Of a DNA stretch of 64,000 nt, positions 1 through 9,888 are shown piece after piece. The DNA lies in the NCBI RefSeq assembly GCF_040529055.1, contig NZ_CP132342.1:1424001-1488000 (forward strand), given 5' to 3'. Source of the stretch: Xanthomonas sontii. GTDB taxonomy: Bacteria; Pseudomonadota; Gammaproteobacteria; Xanthomonadales; Xanthomonadaceae. Numbering within the stretch: the first letter of the stretch is position 1; every line of letters starts with the position of its first letter. A program made the position numbers and the translations under genes. Below the pieces are notes generated by a model. It did not search any database. It worked only from the letters and a program-made list of their open reading frames with translations, and was not told the origin of the DNA.

Positions 1-117
1 CGCGCGCCGCCGGCCGAGCTGGCCGCGGTGCTGGAGGCGGCCGGCACCCGCGTGTTCGTCGCCGAGGGCGATGCGGCCGACCAAGGCGCGCCGGCGCTGG
101 ACGCTGCCGCGGACTGA
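1..117 (+). CDS. glpR: C-terminal end of a DeoR-family regulator, probably GlpR (partial)
   Basis: Only the last 38 codons are inside the window; the frame is open from base 1 and stops with TGA at 115-117. The tail (PPAELAAVLEAAGTRVFVAE) resembles the C-terminal end of DeoR-type sugar-phosphate-sensing repressors. The identification rests mainly on position: the gene lies directly upstream of, and in the same direction as, glpD, glpF and glpK, where Xanthomonas and Pseudomonas carry the glycerol-3-phosphate-responsive repressor GlpR. No DNA-binding domain is visible here, so another small regulator cannot be excluded. Confidence 0.55.
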   Translation, partial: RAPPAELAAVLEAAGTRVFVAEGDAADQGAPALDAAAD

Positions 118-160
118 ACGAGGCCGGCCTTGCCGCCGCCGGGATGGCACACAGGGGTGT

Positions 161-347
161 GTGTTCGGATTGTTTCGTTAATGTTGCGTGATGTGGCGCG
201 ATCATCGCGCCGCAGTGGCCCCGCGCGTCCGCCCGGCTGTCTCTGAGCTAAGCCGCTGGCCGGTTAAGGCCGGTTTGCAGGATGCCGTCGACGCCACGCT
301 GCAGTGCAGCGTGATATGTTCGGAAATGTTCGTTTACGATCTTTTCG
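161..347 (+). promoter_or_regulatory. glpD upstream region with two GlpR-like sites
   Basis: The 290-bp gap before glpD contains two A/T-rich islands with the same word order. One is at 161-188 (TGTTCGGAT, then TTTCGTTAATGTT) and the other at 316-347 (TGTTCGGAAATGTTCGTTTA, followed by ACGATCTTTTCG). Both combine TGTTCGGA with TTCGTT, and they are about 155 bp apart. DeoR-type GlpR repressors are known to bind short TTCG-rich repeats, often as spaced pairs that allow looping. The assignment as GlpR operators is inference from sequence and context. Confidence 0.45.
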
Positions 348-407
348 TCCTCAGTTCTGCGCTCGGCCACTGTTGCCGAGCCGGACACGACACTTCCGGA
401 GTCGGCT

Positions 408-1922
408 ATGCGTGAGACCTACGATGTGCTGGTGGTCGGTGGCGGCATCAACGGCGTGGGCATCGCCCGCGACGCGGTGGGCCGCGGCCTGTCGGTGTGC
501 CTGTGCGAGCGCGACGACTTGGCCGCGCATACCTCCAGCGCCAGCACCAAGCTGATCCACGGTGGCCTGCGCTACCTGGAGCAGTACGAGTTCGCCCTGG
601 TCGGTAAGGCCCTGGCCGAGCGCGAGGTGCTGCTGCGGCTGGCCCCGCACATCATCTGGCCGCTGCGTTTCCTGCTGCCGCACCAGCCGCACCTGCGCCC
701 GGCGTGGATGATCCGCACCGGCCTGTTCCTGTACGACCACCTCGGCCGCGGCCGCCGCACCCTGCCGGGCTCGCGGCGCCTGGCGCTGCGCACGCACCCG
801 GTGGGCGCGCCGCTGCGCGAGGAGTTCCGCACCGGTTTCGTCTATTCCGACGCCTGGGTGCAGGACGCGCGGCTGGTGGTGCTCAATGCGATGGACGCCG
901 CGCAGCGCGGCGCGCGCATCCTCACCCGCACCCGCTGTGTCGGTGCGCGCCGGGTCGATGGTGTGTGGCAGGTGCAACTGCAGCACGCCGACGGCCGCCG
1001 CGAGGAACTGCGCGCGCGGTCGCTGGTCAACGCCGCCGGGCCGTGGGCGGTGCAGTTCCTGGACGAGGTGGCGCACGTCGGCCACGACCACGCGCTGCGC
1101 CTGGTCAAGGGCAGCCACATCGTGGTGCCGCGGCTGTTCGAACACGACCACGCCTACATCTTCCAGCAGCCGGACCGGCGCATCGTCTTCGCCATTCCCT
1201 ACGAGCAGGACTACACCCTGATCGGCACCACCGACGTCGACTACCACGCCGACCCGGCCGCACCGCGCATCGACGGCAAGGAGACGCGTTATCTGTGCGA
1301 GGCGGCCAACCGCTACTTCCGCAAGCAGATCGCCCCGGACGACGTGGTGTGGAGCTACAGCGGCGTGCGCCCGCTGCTCGACGACGAGGAGGACAACGCC
1401 GCCGAGGTCACCCGCGACTATCTGCTGGAACTGGACGCGCGCGACGGTGCGGCCCTGCTCAACGTGTTCGGCGGCAAGCTCACCACCTACCGCAAGCTGG
1501 CCGAGGAGGCGGTGGACCGGCTGACCGCGCATGCCGGGCGCAAGGCGCCGGCCTGGACCGCGCACGGTGCGCCGCTGCCGGGCGGCGAGCGCAACGACAT
1601 CGCTACGCTGGCGCGCGAGTTGCGCGCGGCGCGGCCGTGGCTGGCCGAGGCCACCGCGCAGCGGCTGGCGCGCAACTACGGCACCCGCGCGGACACACTG
1701 CTGGGCGATGCCGCCTCGCTGCAGGACCTGGGCCAGCACTTCGGCGCCGACCTGTACCAGGCCGAGGTCGACTACCTGCGCCAGCACGAATGGGTGGTGG
1801 AGGCCGAGGACCTGCTGTGGCGCCGCAGCAAGCTCGGCCTGCGCGTGGACCCCGCCGGCCGCCAGCGCCTGGTCGCCTACCTGCAACAGGCGCCGGCCAC
1901 GCTGGCCGCGGCACCGGCTTGA
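408..1922 (+). CDS. glpD: Glycerol-3-phosphate dehydrogenase (FAD-dependent, aerobic)
   Basis: A 504-residue protein that oxidises sn-glycerol-3-phosphate to dihydroxyacetone phosphate and passes electrons to quinone at the inner membrane. The N-terminus has the FAD-binding Rossmann signature VVGGGINGVG at residues 9-18. It is followed by the family-typical stretch TSSASTKLIHGGLRYLE. The length matches the family (about 500 residues). The start at 408 gives the FAD motif at the usual distance from the N-terminus. It is the first gene after the glpR remnant and is followed by the facilitator and the kinase on the same strand, so it very likely belongs to the GlpR regulon. I see no defects. Confidence 0.95.
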   Translation: MRETYDVLVVGGGINGVGIARDAVGRGLSVCLCERDDLAAHTSSASTKLIHGGLRYLEQYEFALVGKALAEREVLLRLAPHIIWPLRFLLPHQPHLRPAWMIRTGLFLYDHLGRGRRTLPGSRRLALRTHPVGAPLREEFRTGFVYSDAWVQDARLVVLNAMDAAQRGARILTRTRCVGARRVDGVWQVQLQHADGRREELRARSLVNAAGPWAVQFLDEVAHVGHDHALRLVKGSHIVVPRLFEHDHAYIFQQPDRRIVFAIPYEQDYTLIGTTDVDYHADPAAPRIDGKETRYLCEAANRYFRKQIAPDDVVWSYSGVRPLLDDEEDNAAEVTRDYLLELDARDGAALLNVFGGKLTTYRKLAEEAVDRLTAHAGRKAPAWTAHGAPLPGGERNDIATLARELRAARPWLAEATAQRLARNYGTRADTLLGDAASLQDLGQHFGADLYQAEVDYLRQHEWVVEAEDLLWRRSKLGLRVDPAGRQRLVAYLQQAPATLAAAPA

Positions 1923-2082
1923 TCGAAACGCTGCCGTCGGCCCGGTTCGGGCCGCGGCGGCGCGTGCACAATCGCGCTGCGCCCGGCACCCGCCGCGGCG
2001 CACGAACCTGGACGCAACCGTGGAGGGTGGCAGGCATGGGTGGATCGACAGCGGCAACGACGGCAGGCCGGGAGGCATGGGC

Positions 2083-2904
2083 ATGAGCCGGCAATTGGTG
2101 GGCGAACTGATTTCCGAAGCGATCGCGATGCTGATCATCATCGCCTTCGGCTGTTCGGTGGCGTGCATGTACGTGCTCTACGACCCCAGCCCCTACCAGC
2201 ACGCCTACTGGGGCGTGTGCATCGCCTGGGGTCTGGCGGTGACCATCGCCATCTACGTCACCGGCTCGGTGTCCGGCACCCACGCCAATCCGGCGGTGAC
2301 CCTGGCGCTGGCGCTGTACCGCGGTTTTCCCTGGCCCAAGGTGCTGCCGTACTGGGTCGCCCAGGTGATCGGCGCGTTTCTCGGCGCGTGGATCGTCTAC
2401 CTGCTGTTCGCGCCAGTGATCGACCACTACAACCAGGCCCAGCATCTCACCCGCGCCGGCGGCGGCGCGGCCGGGGTGTTCTTCACCGCGCCGGGCCTGG
2501 CGATCACGCCGATGCACGCGCTGCGCGACCAGGTGATCCTGACCGCGTTCCTGATCTTCGGCATCTTCGCCATCACCGAGCGCTACAACGAGGCCGCGCC
2601 CACCGCCAATTCCGGTGCGCTGATCATCGGCCTGCTGGTGGCCACCATCGGCGCCTCGATGGGTTATCTGGAAGCCTGGGCGATCAATCCGGCCCGCGAC
2701 TTCGGCCCGCGCCTGTTCGCCTACGTCGCCGGCTGGGGTTCCTCGGCGCTGCCGTCGGCCGACAACTACTGGTGGATCCCGATCGTCGGCCCGCTGATCG
2801 GCGGCGTGATCGGTGGCGCCGCCTACCAGTGGCTGATCTATCCGTTCCTGCCGGCGCGGGTGAAAGCGCTGGAAGAAGAACAGGCCGCTGCGCGCCGCGG
2901 CTAG
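2083..2904 (+). CDS. glpF: Glycerol uptake facilitator (aquaglyceroporin)
   Basis: A 273-residue MIP-family channel for passive glycerol entry across the inner membrane. It has six hydrophobic segments and two NPA boxes, HANPAV (residues 69-71) and INPARD (202-204). The second box is followed by Asp, the hallmark of glycerol-conducting members rather than pure aquaporins. Two ATGs compete, at 2077 and 2083. GGAG at 2071-2074 lies 8 bases before 2083 but only 2 before 2077, so 2083 is chosen. The gene lies 160 bp after glpD and 103 bp before glpK, all on one strand. Imported glycerol is trapped by the kinase and then oxidised by GlpD. Confidence 0.93.
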   Translation: MSRQLVGELISEAIAMLIIIAFGCSVACMYVLYDPSPYQHAYWGVCIAWGLAVTIAIYVTGSVSGTHANPAVTLALALYRGFPWPKVLPYWVAQVIGAFLGAWIVYLLFAPVIDHYNQAQHLTRAGGGAAGVFFTAPGLAITPMHALRDQVILTAFLIFGIFAITERYNEAAPTANSGALIIGLLVATIGASMGYLEAWAINPARDFGPRLFAYVAGWGSSALPSADNYWWIPIVGPLIGGVIGGAAYQWLIYPFLPARVKALEEEQAAARRG

Positions 2905-2953
2905 CGCACCGGCAGCGCGTTCGTTTCCGCGCGCGGCGTGCGCGCCTCCCTAA

Positions 2954-4507
<1,554 letters not shown>

Positions 4508-4580
4508 GGCGGTCGCGCAGTGCAGTCGGGGGCTGCGTCTGCTCCTTTGCATCTGTGGGCCGAGGCGTTGTTCTTCGCTG

Positions 4581-5106
4581 CGACTGCCGAAGGCGGCAGT
4601 CGCCAGTCGCCGCACCGAACCCAGTAGGCGTCAGCGGTGATGCCGCTGCGACAAGCGAAACCGAAAGCCGATGGACACCTTCCGTCGTCGGGACTGAAGT
4701 CCCTCCCACAAGGGTGCCTTTCCAACAAGGGTGTCCTGCCCCTTCCCTGTGCGAGGCGACTGCCGAAGGCGGCAGTCGCCAGCCGCCGCACCGAACCTGG
4801 TGGGCGTCAGCGGTGATGCCGCCGCGACACGCGAAACCGAAAGCCGACGGATACCTTCCGTCGTCGGGACTGAAGTCCCTCCCACAAGGATGCCTTTCCA
4901 ACAAGGGTGTCCTGCCCCTTCCCTGTGCGAGGCGACTGCCGAAGGCGGCAGTCGCCAGCCGCCGCACCGAACCTGGTGGGCGTCAGCGGTGATGCCGCCG
5001 CGACACGCGAAACCGAAAGCCGACGGACACCTTCCGTCGTCGGGGCTGAAGTCCCTCCCACAAGGGCGCCTTTCCCACAAGGTGTCCTGCCCCTTCCCTG
5101 TGCGAG
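4581..5106. repeat. 176-bp tandem repeat, three copies
   Basis: Three head-to-tail copies of a 176-bp unit begin at 4581, 4757 and 4933. The third copy is one base short near 5081. Each unit starts with a small hairpin (ACTGCCGAAGGCGGCAGT) and contains the REP-like word GGACTGAAGTCCCTCCCACA that recurs singly elsewhere in the window. Differences between copies are few, which suggests recent amplification. The open frames across this stretch are all spurious translations of the repeat. The whole gap between glpK and the next gene (4508-5206) is filled by this array and flanking sequence; I see no gene in it. Confidence 0.9.
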
Positions 5107-5206
5107 CGGCTTCCGCCGCGCCGGGCGCTCTCGCGAAAGGCCGCTCGCCGTCGTTCAAACGCCGCTGCGGCCGAGCCCGCGCGCACTCCCGGCAACGGCG
5201 AAGGAT

Positions 5207-5425
5207 TCAGACGTACTGCGTCGGCCCACGCGGACCCGGCACCGGGGCGTCGACGTCGCCGACCGGGTCCTGGATCGGCGGGATGGTCGGATCGGTCGGC
5301 TGGTCGGGGATCGGATCGATCGGGCGGTCCGGGGTCGGATCCACGCCCGGATTCGGCACCTGGCCCGGCACCTCGTTCGGCGGCTGCTGCGGGTCCTGGC
5401 CAGGATTGGGGGATTGCATGTGCAT
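5207..5425 (-). CDS. Small proline/aspartate-rich hypothetical protein
   Basis: A 72-residue protein made almost entirely of Pro-Asp-rich repeats (for example VDPTPDRPIDPIPDQPTDPT), with no signal peptide, cysteine or membrane segment. It is expected to be unfolded. The start is supported by GGAGAG a few bases upstream on the minus strand; a second in-frame ATG lies two codons later. Composition is unlike the neighbours. It is divergent from the HAD-phosphatase gene. I do not recognise a function; such tails resemble linkers, but here the sequence stands alone with its own ribosome site. Confidence 0.55.
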   Translation of the reverse strand: MHMQSPNPGQDPQQPPNEVPGQVPNPGVDPTPDRPIDPIPDQPTDPTIPPIQDPVGDVDAPVPGPRGPTQYV

Positions 5426-5591
5426 GAGCCTCTCCGTGCGATGGCGTTCCAGCGTGCGCGCCATGGCAGCGCGTGCGGGTGAAGCGCATGCCAAGGACGG
5501 ATGAAAGACGGGCCGATGCGTGCGCCTTGCCATCGCGATTGGCATGCCCGCCGCTGGCGCCGACTCCAGCGCTCCGGCATGCTGGCGCCGC

Positions 5592-6299
5592 ATGCGCCAC
5601 TACGACCTGGTCATCTTCGATTTCGACGGCACCTTGGCCGACTCGTTTCCCTGGTTCCTGGCGACCATCAACGGCGTCGCCGACGAATTCGGCTTCCGCC
5701 GCTTCGACGTGGCGCGGCTGGATGAGATCCGCAGCCTGAGTGCCCGCGAGCTGATGGCGCGCAGCGGCCTGCGCTGGTGGCGGGTGCCGGCGGTGGCGCA
5801 ACGCATGCGCACGCTGATGAGCGCGCAGATCGAGCGCATCGCGCTGTTCGACGGCGTCGCCGAGTTGCTCGCGCAGTTGGCGCAGGCCGGCTTGCAGCTG
5901 GCCCTGGTCACGTCCAATAGCCGCGCCAACGTCGAGCGGGTGCTCGGCCCCGCGCTGCTCGCGCAGTTGCGCGACGTGCGCTGCGGCGCGGCGGTACTGG
6001 GCAAGCGCCGCAAGTTGCGCGCCAGCCTGCGTGCCTGCGGCGTTCCCGCCGCGCGGGCGCTGTGCGTGGGCGACGAGATCCGCGATGCCGAGGCCGCGCG
6101 CCAGGCCGGCATCGCCTTCGCCGGCGTCGCCTGGGGCTACACCTTGCCGGCGGCCTTGCAGTCGCACACGCCGCTGCCGTTGCTGCAGCGGCCGGACGCG
6201 CTGCGGGCGCTGGTGCTGGATGCCGGTGCCTGCGCGCAGTCGCGTCCGGTGCAGGCAGACGCGCGCGGCGCCTGCGCGGCCGTGGGCGGCGACGCATGA
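5592..6299 (+). CDS. HAD-superfamily hydrolase, phosphoglycolate-phosphatase-like
   Basis: A 235-residue HAD hydrolase. Motif I is DFDGT at residues 10-14, with the nucleophile Asp10 and the acid/base Asp12. Motif II is VTSNS. The conserved Lys is in the GKRRKLR segment, and motif IV is VGDEIRDAEAA. The mostly helical cap between motifs I and II places it with Gph-like or PGP-like phosphatases. The start at 5592 puts motif I ten residues in, as usual; upstream in-frame ATGs would add an unrelated tail. It overlaps the next gene by ATGA (6296-6299), so the two are translationally coupled. The substrate is unknown. Confidence 0.85.
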   Translation: MRHYDLVIFDFDGTLADSFPWFLATINGVADEFGFRRFDVARLDEIRSLSARELMARSGLRWWRVPAVAQRMRTLMSAQIERIALFDGVAELLAQLAQAGLQLALVTSNSRANVERVLGPALLAQLRDVRCGAAVLGKRRKLRASLRACGVPAARALCVGDEIRDAEAARQAGIAFAGVAWGYTLPAALQSHTPLPLLQRPDALRALVLDAGACAQSRPVQADARGACAAVGGDA

Positions 6300-6754
6300 C
6301 GTGGCTGCCCTATATGGTCGCGGGTGTGATCGCGGTCGTCTTCCTCGGCAGCGCCGCCCTGTCGATCGGTGCGCTGTATCGCATGGGGCGCAACCAGGTG
6401 ACGGACCTGCTGGAGGCTTCGTTCCGCGAGCAGGCGTTTCCGGGCGAGCACGGGCCGTTGCGTGGCAGCGACCTGACCGTGGTCAAGCGATCCAAGCAGA
6501 CCATCGAGGGTAGCTACGGCCATGTGTATTCGATCGCACCGGGTGCCGCGCTGCAGACCGCCGATGCGTTCTGGTACTGCGTCGGGCCGGGACCGAGCTG
6601 GTTCCTGGCCATTCCGGTGGTGACGTCCGGCTTCGGCAAGGCGCAGGTGCATTGGATCGTGCGGCCGATGACCGGGGGGCGCATGCGCGTGGCGCTGCAG
6701 TTCGACCGCAAGGCGACCCGCCTGGCCTTCGGTACGCGGCCGGCTGCGCGCTGA
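6296..6754 (+). CDS. Hypothetical membrane-anchored protein
   Basis: A 152-residue protein beginning with one hydrophobic segment (YMVAGVIAVVFLGSAALSIG) followed by a soluble domain of about 120 residues. The soluble part contains WYCVGPGPSW and ends with a basic tail. The ATG overlaps the stop of the HAD-hydrolase gene (ATGA), which supports this start and cotranslation. I do not recognise the family. The likely topology is a short cytoplasmic N-terminus with the domain outside the membrane or facing it. Confidence 0.7.
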   Translation: MTWLPYMVAGVIAVVFLGSAALSIGALYRMGRNQVTDLLEASFREQAFPGEHGPLRGSDLTVVKRSKQTIEGSYGHVYSIAPGAALQTADAFWYCVGPGPSWFLAIPVVTSGFGKAQVHWIVRPMTGGRMRVALQFDRKATRLAFGTRPAAR

Positions 6755-6968
6755 GTCCGCCGACCCGGGCGAGGCATTCAGGCGCGCGAGGCGCAAAGGG
6801 AACTGCCCATCGCGTCGTCGCGCCGTCCCTTTGTCCTCGGCGTGCCCGGCGGCATGCGCCATGACCGACGCCGCGGAATCCGGCGGCGCATCGAGTGCCA
6901 TCGGGCCTCGGCCACGCCATGTGCCCGCTGCCGCGGCCGGACGCCGAGCGGAATTGCTGCGCTGCAGG

Positions 6969-7010
6969 TTGATTGTTCACTTGTGATTGCTATATTCATA
7001 TGCGAACAGT
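6969..7010 (+). promoter_or_regulatory. Candidate promoter and operator of the L-fucose operon
   Basis: The otherwise gene-free 409-bp stretch before the fucose operon has a distinct A/T-rich island. TTGATT (6969-6974) and TATATT (6991-6996) are 16 bp apart and could be -35 and -10 boxes. The word TTCATATGCG (6995-7004) overlaps the -10. The same word, TTCATATGYG, occurs at 14497-14506 between fucP and the IclR gene. This suggests a shared IclR-type operator placed to repress transcription. The rest of 6755-6968 shows no feature. Confidence 0.5.
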
Positions 7011-7163
7011 CGCCGTGCCATCGCCATCCCGGGCGTGCATGCTGCGGCCTTCCTTCATCGCGCCCGACCCCGGGCAGAGGCGTGCCATGCGTGACCCCAG
7101 CAACTTCCGTCCCTCGCGCGTCCGTGGGCGATCCGCTGTGGCTGTCGTTCCGGATGTGCGCGC

Positions 7164-8198
7164 ATGGCGCTGAGCGCTGTCGCCGCCGACGCCGCCCTGG
7201 CGCCGCGCGCGCTGGGCCGCAGTGGCGTGCAGCTGTCCACCCTGGGCTTCGGCGCCGCGCCGATCGGCAATCTGTACGCCGAGGTGGACGACGCGGTGGC
7301 GCTGGCCGCGGTGGCGGACGCCTATGCCGCCGGCATCCGCCATTTCGACACCGCGCCGTACTACGGCTACGGGCTGAGCGAGCAACGCCTGGGGCAGGGC
7401 CTGCGCGGGCTGCCGCGCGCCAGCTACACGCTCTCGACCAAGGTCGGCCGCTGCGTCTACGACGATGCCGCGGCCGCGCCGGGGCGCGATGGCTTCGCCG
7501 TGGCAGGGCGCCGCGCCGAATTCGACTACAGCCGCGACGGCGTGCTGCGTGCCTTCGAGAGCAGCCTGCAGCGGCTCGGCACCGATCACGTCGATGTGCT
7601 GCTGCTGCACGACATCGGCCGCCTGACCCACGGCGAGCGCCATCCGGCGATGCTGCGGCAGGCGCTGGACGAAGCGCTGCCGACGATGGCCGCGCTGAAG
7701 GCGCAGGGCGCGTGCCGGGCGATCGGCATCGGCGTCAACGAGGAAGACGTGGCGGTGGAACTGATGCCGCTGTTCCCGCTCGACTGCGTGATGCTGGCCG
7801 GCCGCTACACCCTGCTCGAACAGCACGCCGCGCAGCGGATCATGGCGCAGGCGCTGCAGCGGCAGATCGGCATCCTGGTGGCCGGGCCGTACAGTTCCGG
7901 CCTGCTGAGCGACGCGCGCGGGCCGGGCGACACCTACAACTACGCGCCGGTGGATCCGGCCACGCTGCAGCACGCGCAGCGCCTGTTCGCGGCCTGCGCC
8001 GCGCACGGCGTGGACGTGGGCGCGGCGGCGCTGCAGTTCCCGCTCGCCCATCCGGCGGTGAGTGCGGTGGTCGCCGGCATGCGCACGCCGGTGGAAGTGG
8101 CCAGCGCCGCCACGCGCCTGCGCGCGGCGATTCCCGCGGCGCTGTGGCAACAACTGCGCGACGACGACCTGCTGCGCGCGCCGGTGCCGACGCCGTGA
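7164..8198 (+). CDS. Aldo/keto reductase, probable L-fucose dehydrogenase
   Basis: A 344-residue aldo/keto reductase. The catalytic tetrad is visible: Asp62 and Tyr67 in DTAPYYG, Lys93 in STKVGR, and His in LLLHDIG. In the non-phosphorylating fucose pathway described for X. campestris this family oxidises L-fucose to L-fucono-1,5-lactone with NAD(P)+. It is the first gene of a run of five catabolic genes on the plus strand. It overlaps the lactonase by GTGA, so the product is handed to a co-translated enzyme. Substrate assignment comes from the cluster rather than from the protein alone. Confidence 0.85.
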   Translation: MALSAVAADAALAPRALGRSGVQLSTLGFGAAPIGNLYAEVDDAVALAAVADAYAAGIRHFDTAPYYGYGLSEQRLGQGLRGLPRASYTLSTKVGRCVYDDAAAAPGRDGFAVAGRRAEFDYSRDGVLRAFESSLQRLGTDHVDVLLLHDIGRLTHGERHPAMLRQALDEALPTMAALKAQGACRAIGIGVNEEDVAVELMPLFPLDCVMLAGRYTLLEQHAAQRIMAQALQRQIGILVAGPYSSGLLSDARGPGDTYNYAPVDPATLQHAQRLFAACAAHGVDVGAAALQFPLAHPAVSAVVAGMRTPVEVASAATRLRAAIPAALWQQLRDDDLLRAPVPTP

Positions 8199-9076
8199 AG
8201 GTCATCGACGCCCATGTGCATTTCTGGCGCCTGGCGCGTGGCGACTATGCCTGGCTGACCCCGGAGCTGGGCGTGCTGTACCGCGACTACCTGCCCGAGG
8301 ACCTGACTGCGACGCTCGACGCGCAGGGCGTGACCGCGCTGGTGGCGGTGCAGGCGGCGCAGAGCGAGGCGGAAACGCGCTACCTGCTGCAACTGGCGCG
8401 GACCGAGCCGCGCATCGTCGGCGTGGTCGGCTGGGTCGATTTCGAGGCCGCCGACGTTGCCGCGCGCATCGCCGCGCTGTGCGCCGATGGCGCCGGCCTG
8501 CTCAAGGGGCTGCGGCCGATGGTGCAGGACCTGGCCGATCCGCAGTGGCTGGCGCGGCCGCAGCTGGATGCGGCGTTCGACGCGCTGCTGCAGCACGACC
8601 TGGCGTTCGACGCACTGGTGCGTCCGCTGCACCTGCCGGCGCTGCTGGCACGGCTGCAGCGTCACCCGCACTTGCGCGTGGTGCTGGACCACGCCGCCAA
8701 GCCGTCCATCGGCGTGGCAGATTTCCAGGCCTGGGCCGACGGCGTGGCGCACCTGGCGCAGCACCCCAACGTGGTGTGCAAGCTGTCCGGCCTGCTCACC
8801 GAACTGCCGGCCGATGCCGCCCTCGACACTCCGCTGCTGGCGCCCTACGTGGCGCACCTGTTCGCCTGCTTCGGCGCGCAGCGGCTGCTGTGGGGCAGCG
8901 ACTGGCCGGTGCTGACCCAGCGCGCCGACTACGCCGCGTGGATGGCGCTGGCGCAGGCCTGGGTCGCGCAGCATGGCGCCGGCGCTGCCGAGGCGGTGTT
9001 CGCCGGCACTGCGCGGCGTGTCTATCGCCTGTCCGATCCGATTGCTTCCTCCCCCACCTGGAGTCCCGCCCCATGA
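8195..9076 (+). CDS. Amidohydrolase, probable L-fucono-1,5-lactonase
   Basis: A 293-residue member of the amidohydrolase family (COG3618-like). The metal-binding DAHVHFW motif is at residues 5-11, and a late LLWGSDWPV motif carries the conserved Asp. It should hydrolyse L-fucono-lactone to L-fuconate. The start is a GTG at 8195-8197 that overlaps the stop of the upstream reductase (GTGA); this places the HxH motif at the very N-terminus as in relatives. A frame extending far upstream from here is an artefact of high GC. It is followed at 31 bp by the SDR gene. Confidence 0.85.
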   Translation: MKVIDAHVHFWRLARGDYAWLTPELGVLYRDYLPEDLTATLDAQGVTALVAVQAAQSEAETRYLLQLARTEPRIVGVVGWVDFEAADVAARIAALCADGAGLLKGLRPMVQDLADPQWLARPQLDAAFDALLQHDLAFDALVRPLHLPALLARLQRHPHLRVVLDHAAKPSIGVADFQAWADGVAHLAQHPNVVCKLSGLLTELPADAALDTPLLAPYVAHLFACFGAQRLLWGSDWPVLTQRADYAAWMALAQAWVAQHGAGAAEAVFAGTARRVYRLSDPIASSPTWSPAP

Positions 9077-9107
9077 CCACGTTCGCGTCCGTTTCCGGGA
9101 GCCGCGC

Positions 9108-9854
9108 ATGAGCGGCCGTCTGCAAGGCAAGCGCTGCCTGATCACCGCCGCCGGCGCCGGCATCGGCCGCGAGAGCGCGCTGGCCTGCGCGCGCGAAGGG
9201 GCGCAGGTGCTGGCCACCGACATCGATGCCGCCGCGCTGCAGGCGCTGGCCGCCGAATCCGACGGCATCGTCACGCAGACGCTGGACGTCACCGATCCCG
9301 CCGCGATCCAGGCGCTGGTGGCGGCGCAGCCGACCTTCGACGTGCTGTTCAACTGCGCCGGCTACGTGCACCAGGGCAGCATCCTCGACTGCGACACGCC
9401 GGCCTGGAAGCGCTCGTTCGCGATCAACGTCGACGCGATGTACTACCTGTGCCAGGCGGTGCTGCCGGGCATGCTCGCGCAGGGCCGCGGCAGCATCGTC
9501 AACATGTCCTCGGTGGCGTCCAGCATCAAGGGCGTGCCCAACCGCTTCGCCTACGGCGTGACCAAGGCGGCGGTGATCGGCCTTAGCAAGGCCATCGCCG
9601 CCGACTACGTGGCCAAGGGCATCCGCTGCAACGCGATCTGCCCGGGCACGATCAAGACGCCGTCGCTGGGCGAGCGGGTCAAGGCGCTGGGCGGCGACGA
9701 GCAGGCGGTGTGGAAGAGCTTCACCGACCGCCAGCCGATGGGCCGCCTGGGCGACCCGCGCGAGATCGCGCAGCTGGTGGTGTACCTGGCCTCGGACGAC
9801 TCCTCGTTCACCACCGGCCAGACCCACATCATCGACGGCGGCTGGTCGAACTGA
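9108..9854 (+). CDS. SDR, probable 2-keto-3-deoxy-L-fuconate dehydrogenase
   Basis: A 248-residue short-chain dehydrogenase. The nucleotide-binding motif TAAGAGIG is at residues 13-20. The catalytic Ser lies in NMSSVASS and the Tyr-Lys pair in YGVTK. The C-terminus (THIIDGGW) is typical. In the fucose pathway this enzyme oxidises 2-keto-3-deoxy-L-fuconate to the 2,4-diketo acid. The assignment follows from its place between the lactonase and the FAH-type hydrolase. The start at 9108 puts the Rossmann motif at the usual distance; an ATG at 9073 opens only a 12-codon frame that ends at this start. Confidence 0.85.
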   Translation: MSGRLQGKRCLITAAGAGIGRESALACAREGAQVLATDIDAAALQALAAESDGIVTQTLDVTDPAAIQALVAAQPTFDVLFNCAGYVHQGSILDCDTPAWKRSFAINVDAMYYLCQAVLPGMLAQGRGSIVNMSSVASSIKGVPNRFAYGVTKAAVIGLSKAIAADYVAKGIRCNAICPGTIKTPSLGERVKALGGDEQAVWKSFTDRQPMGRLGDPREIAQLVVYLASDDSSFTTGQTHIIDGGWSN

Positions 9855-9888
9855 CCGCGCTTTCCCCTTTTCGACAGAGGATTTCCCC

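Noticed and set aside
188..555. Short plus-strand frames before and into glpD
   Set aside because: No ribosome site, no recognisable domain, and they overlap the control region and glpD itself.
351..2168. Long minus-strand frame over glpD
   Set aside because: The antisense frame has Arg/Ala/Val-rich low-complexity composition and no domain; glpD on the plus strand explains the region.
4581..5106. Possible CRISPR array
   Set aside because: The repeats are 176 bp, directly abutting and without unique spacers.
9073..9111. Twelve-codon frame ending in ATGA at the SDR start
   Set aside because: Too short to support as a gene; it might be a leader for translational coupling but nothing else points to this.
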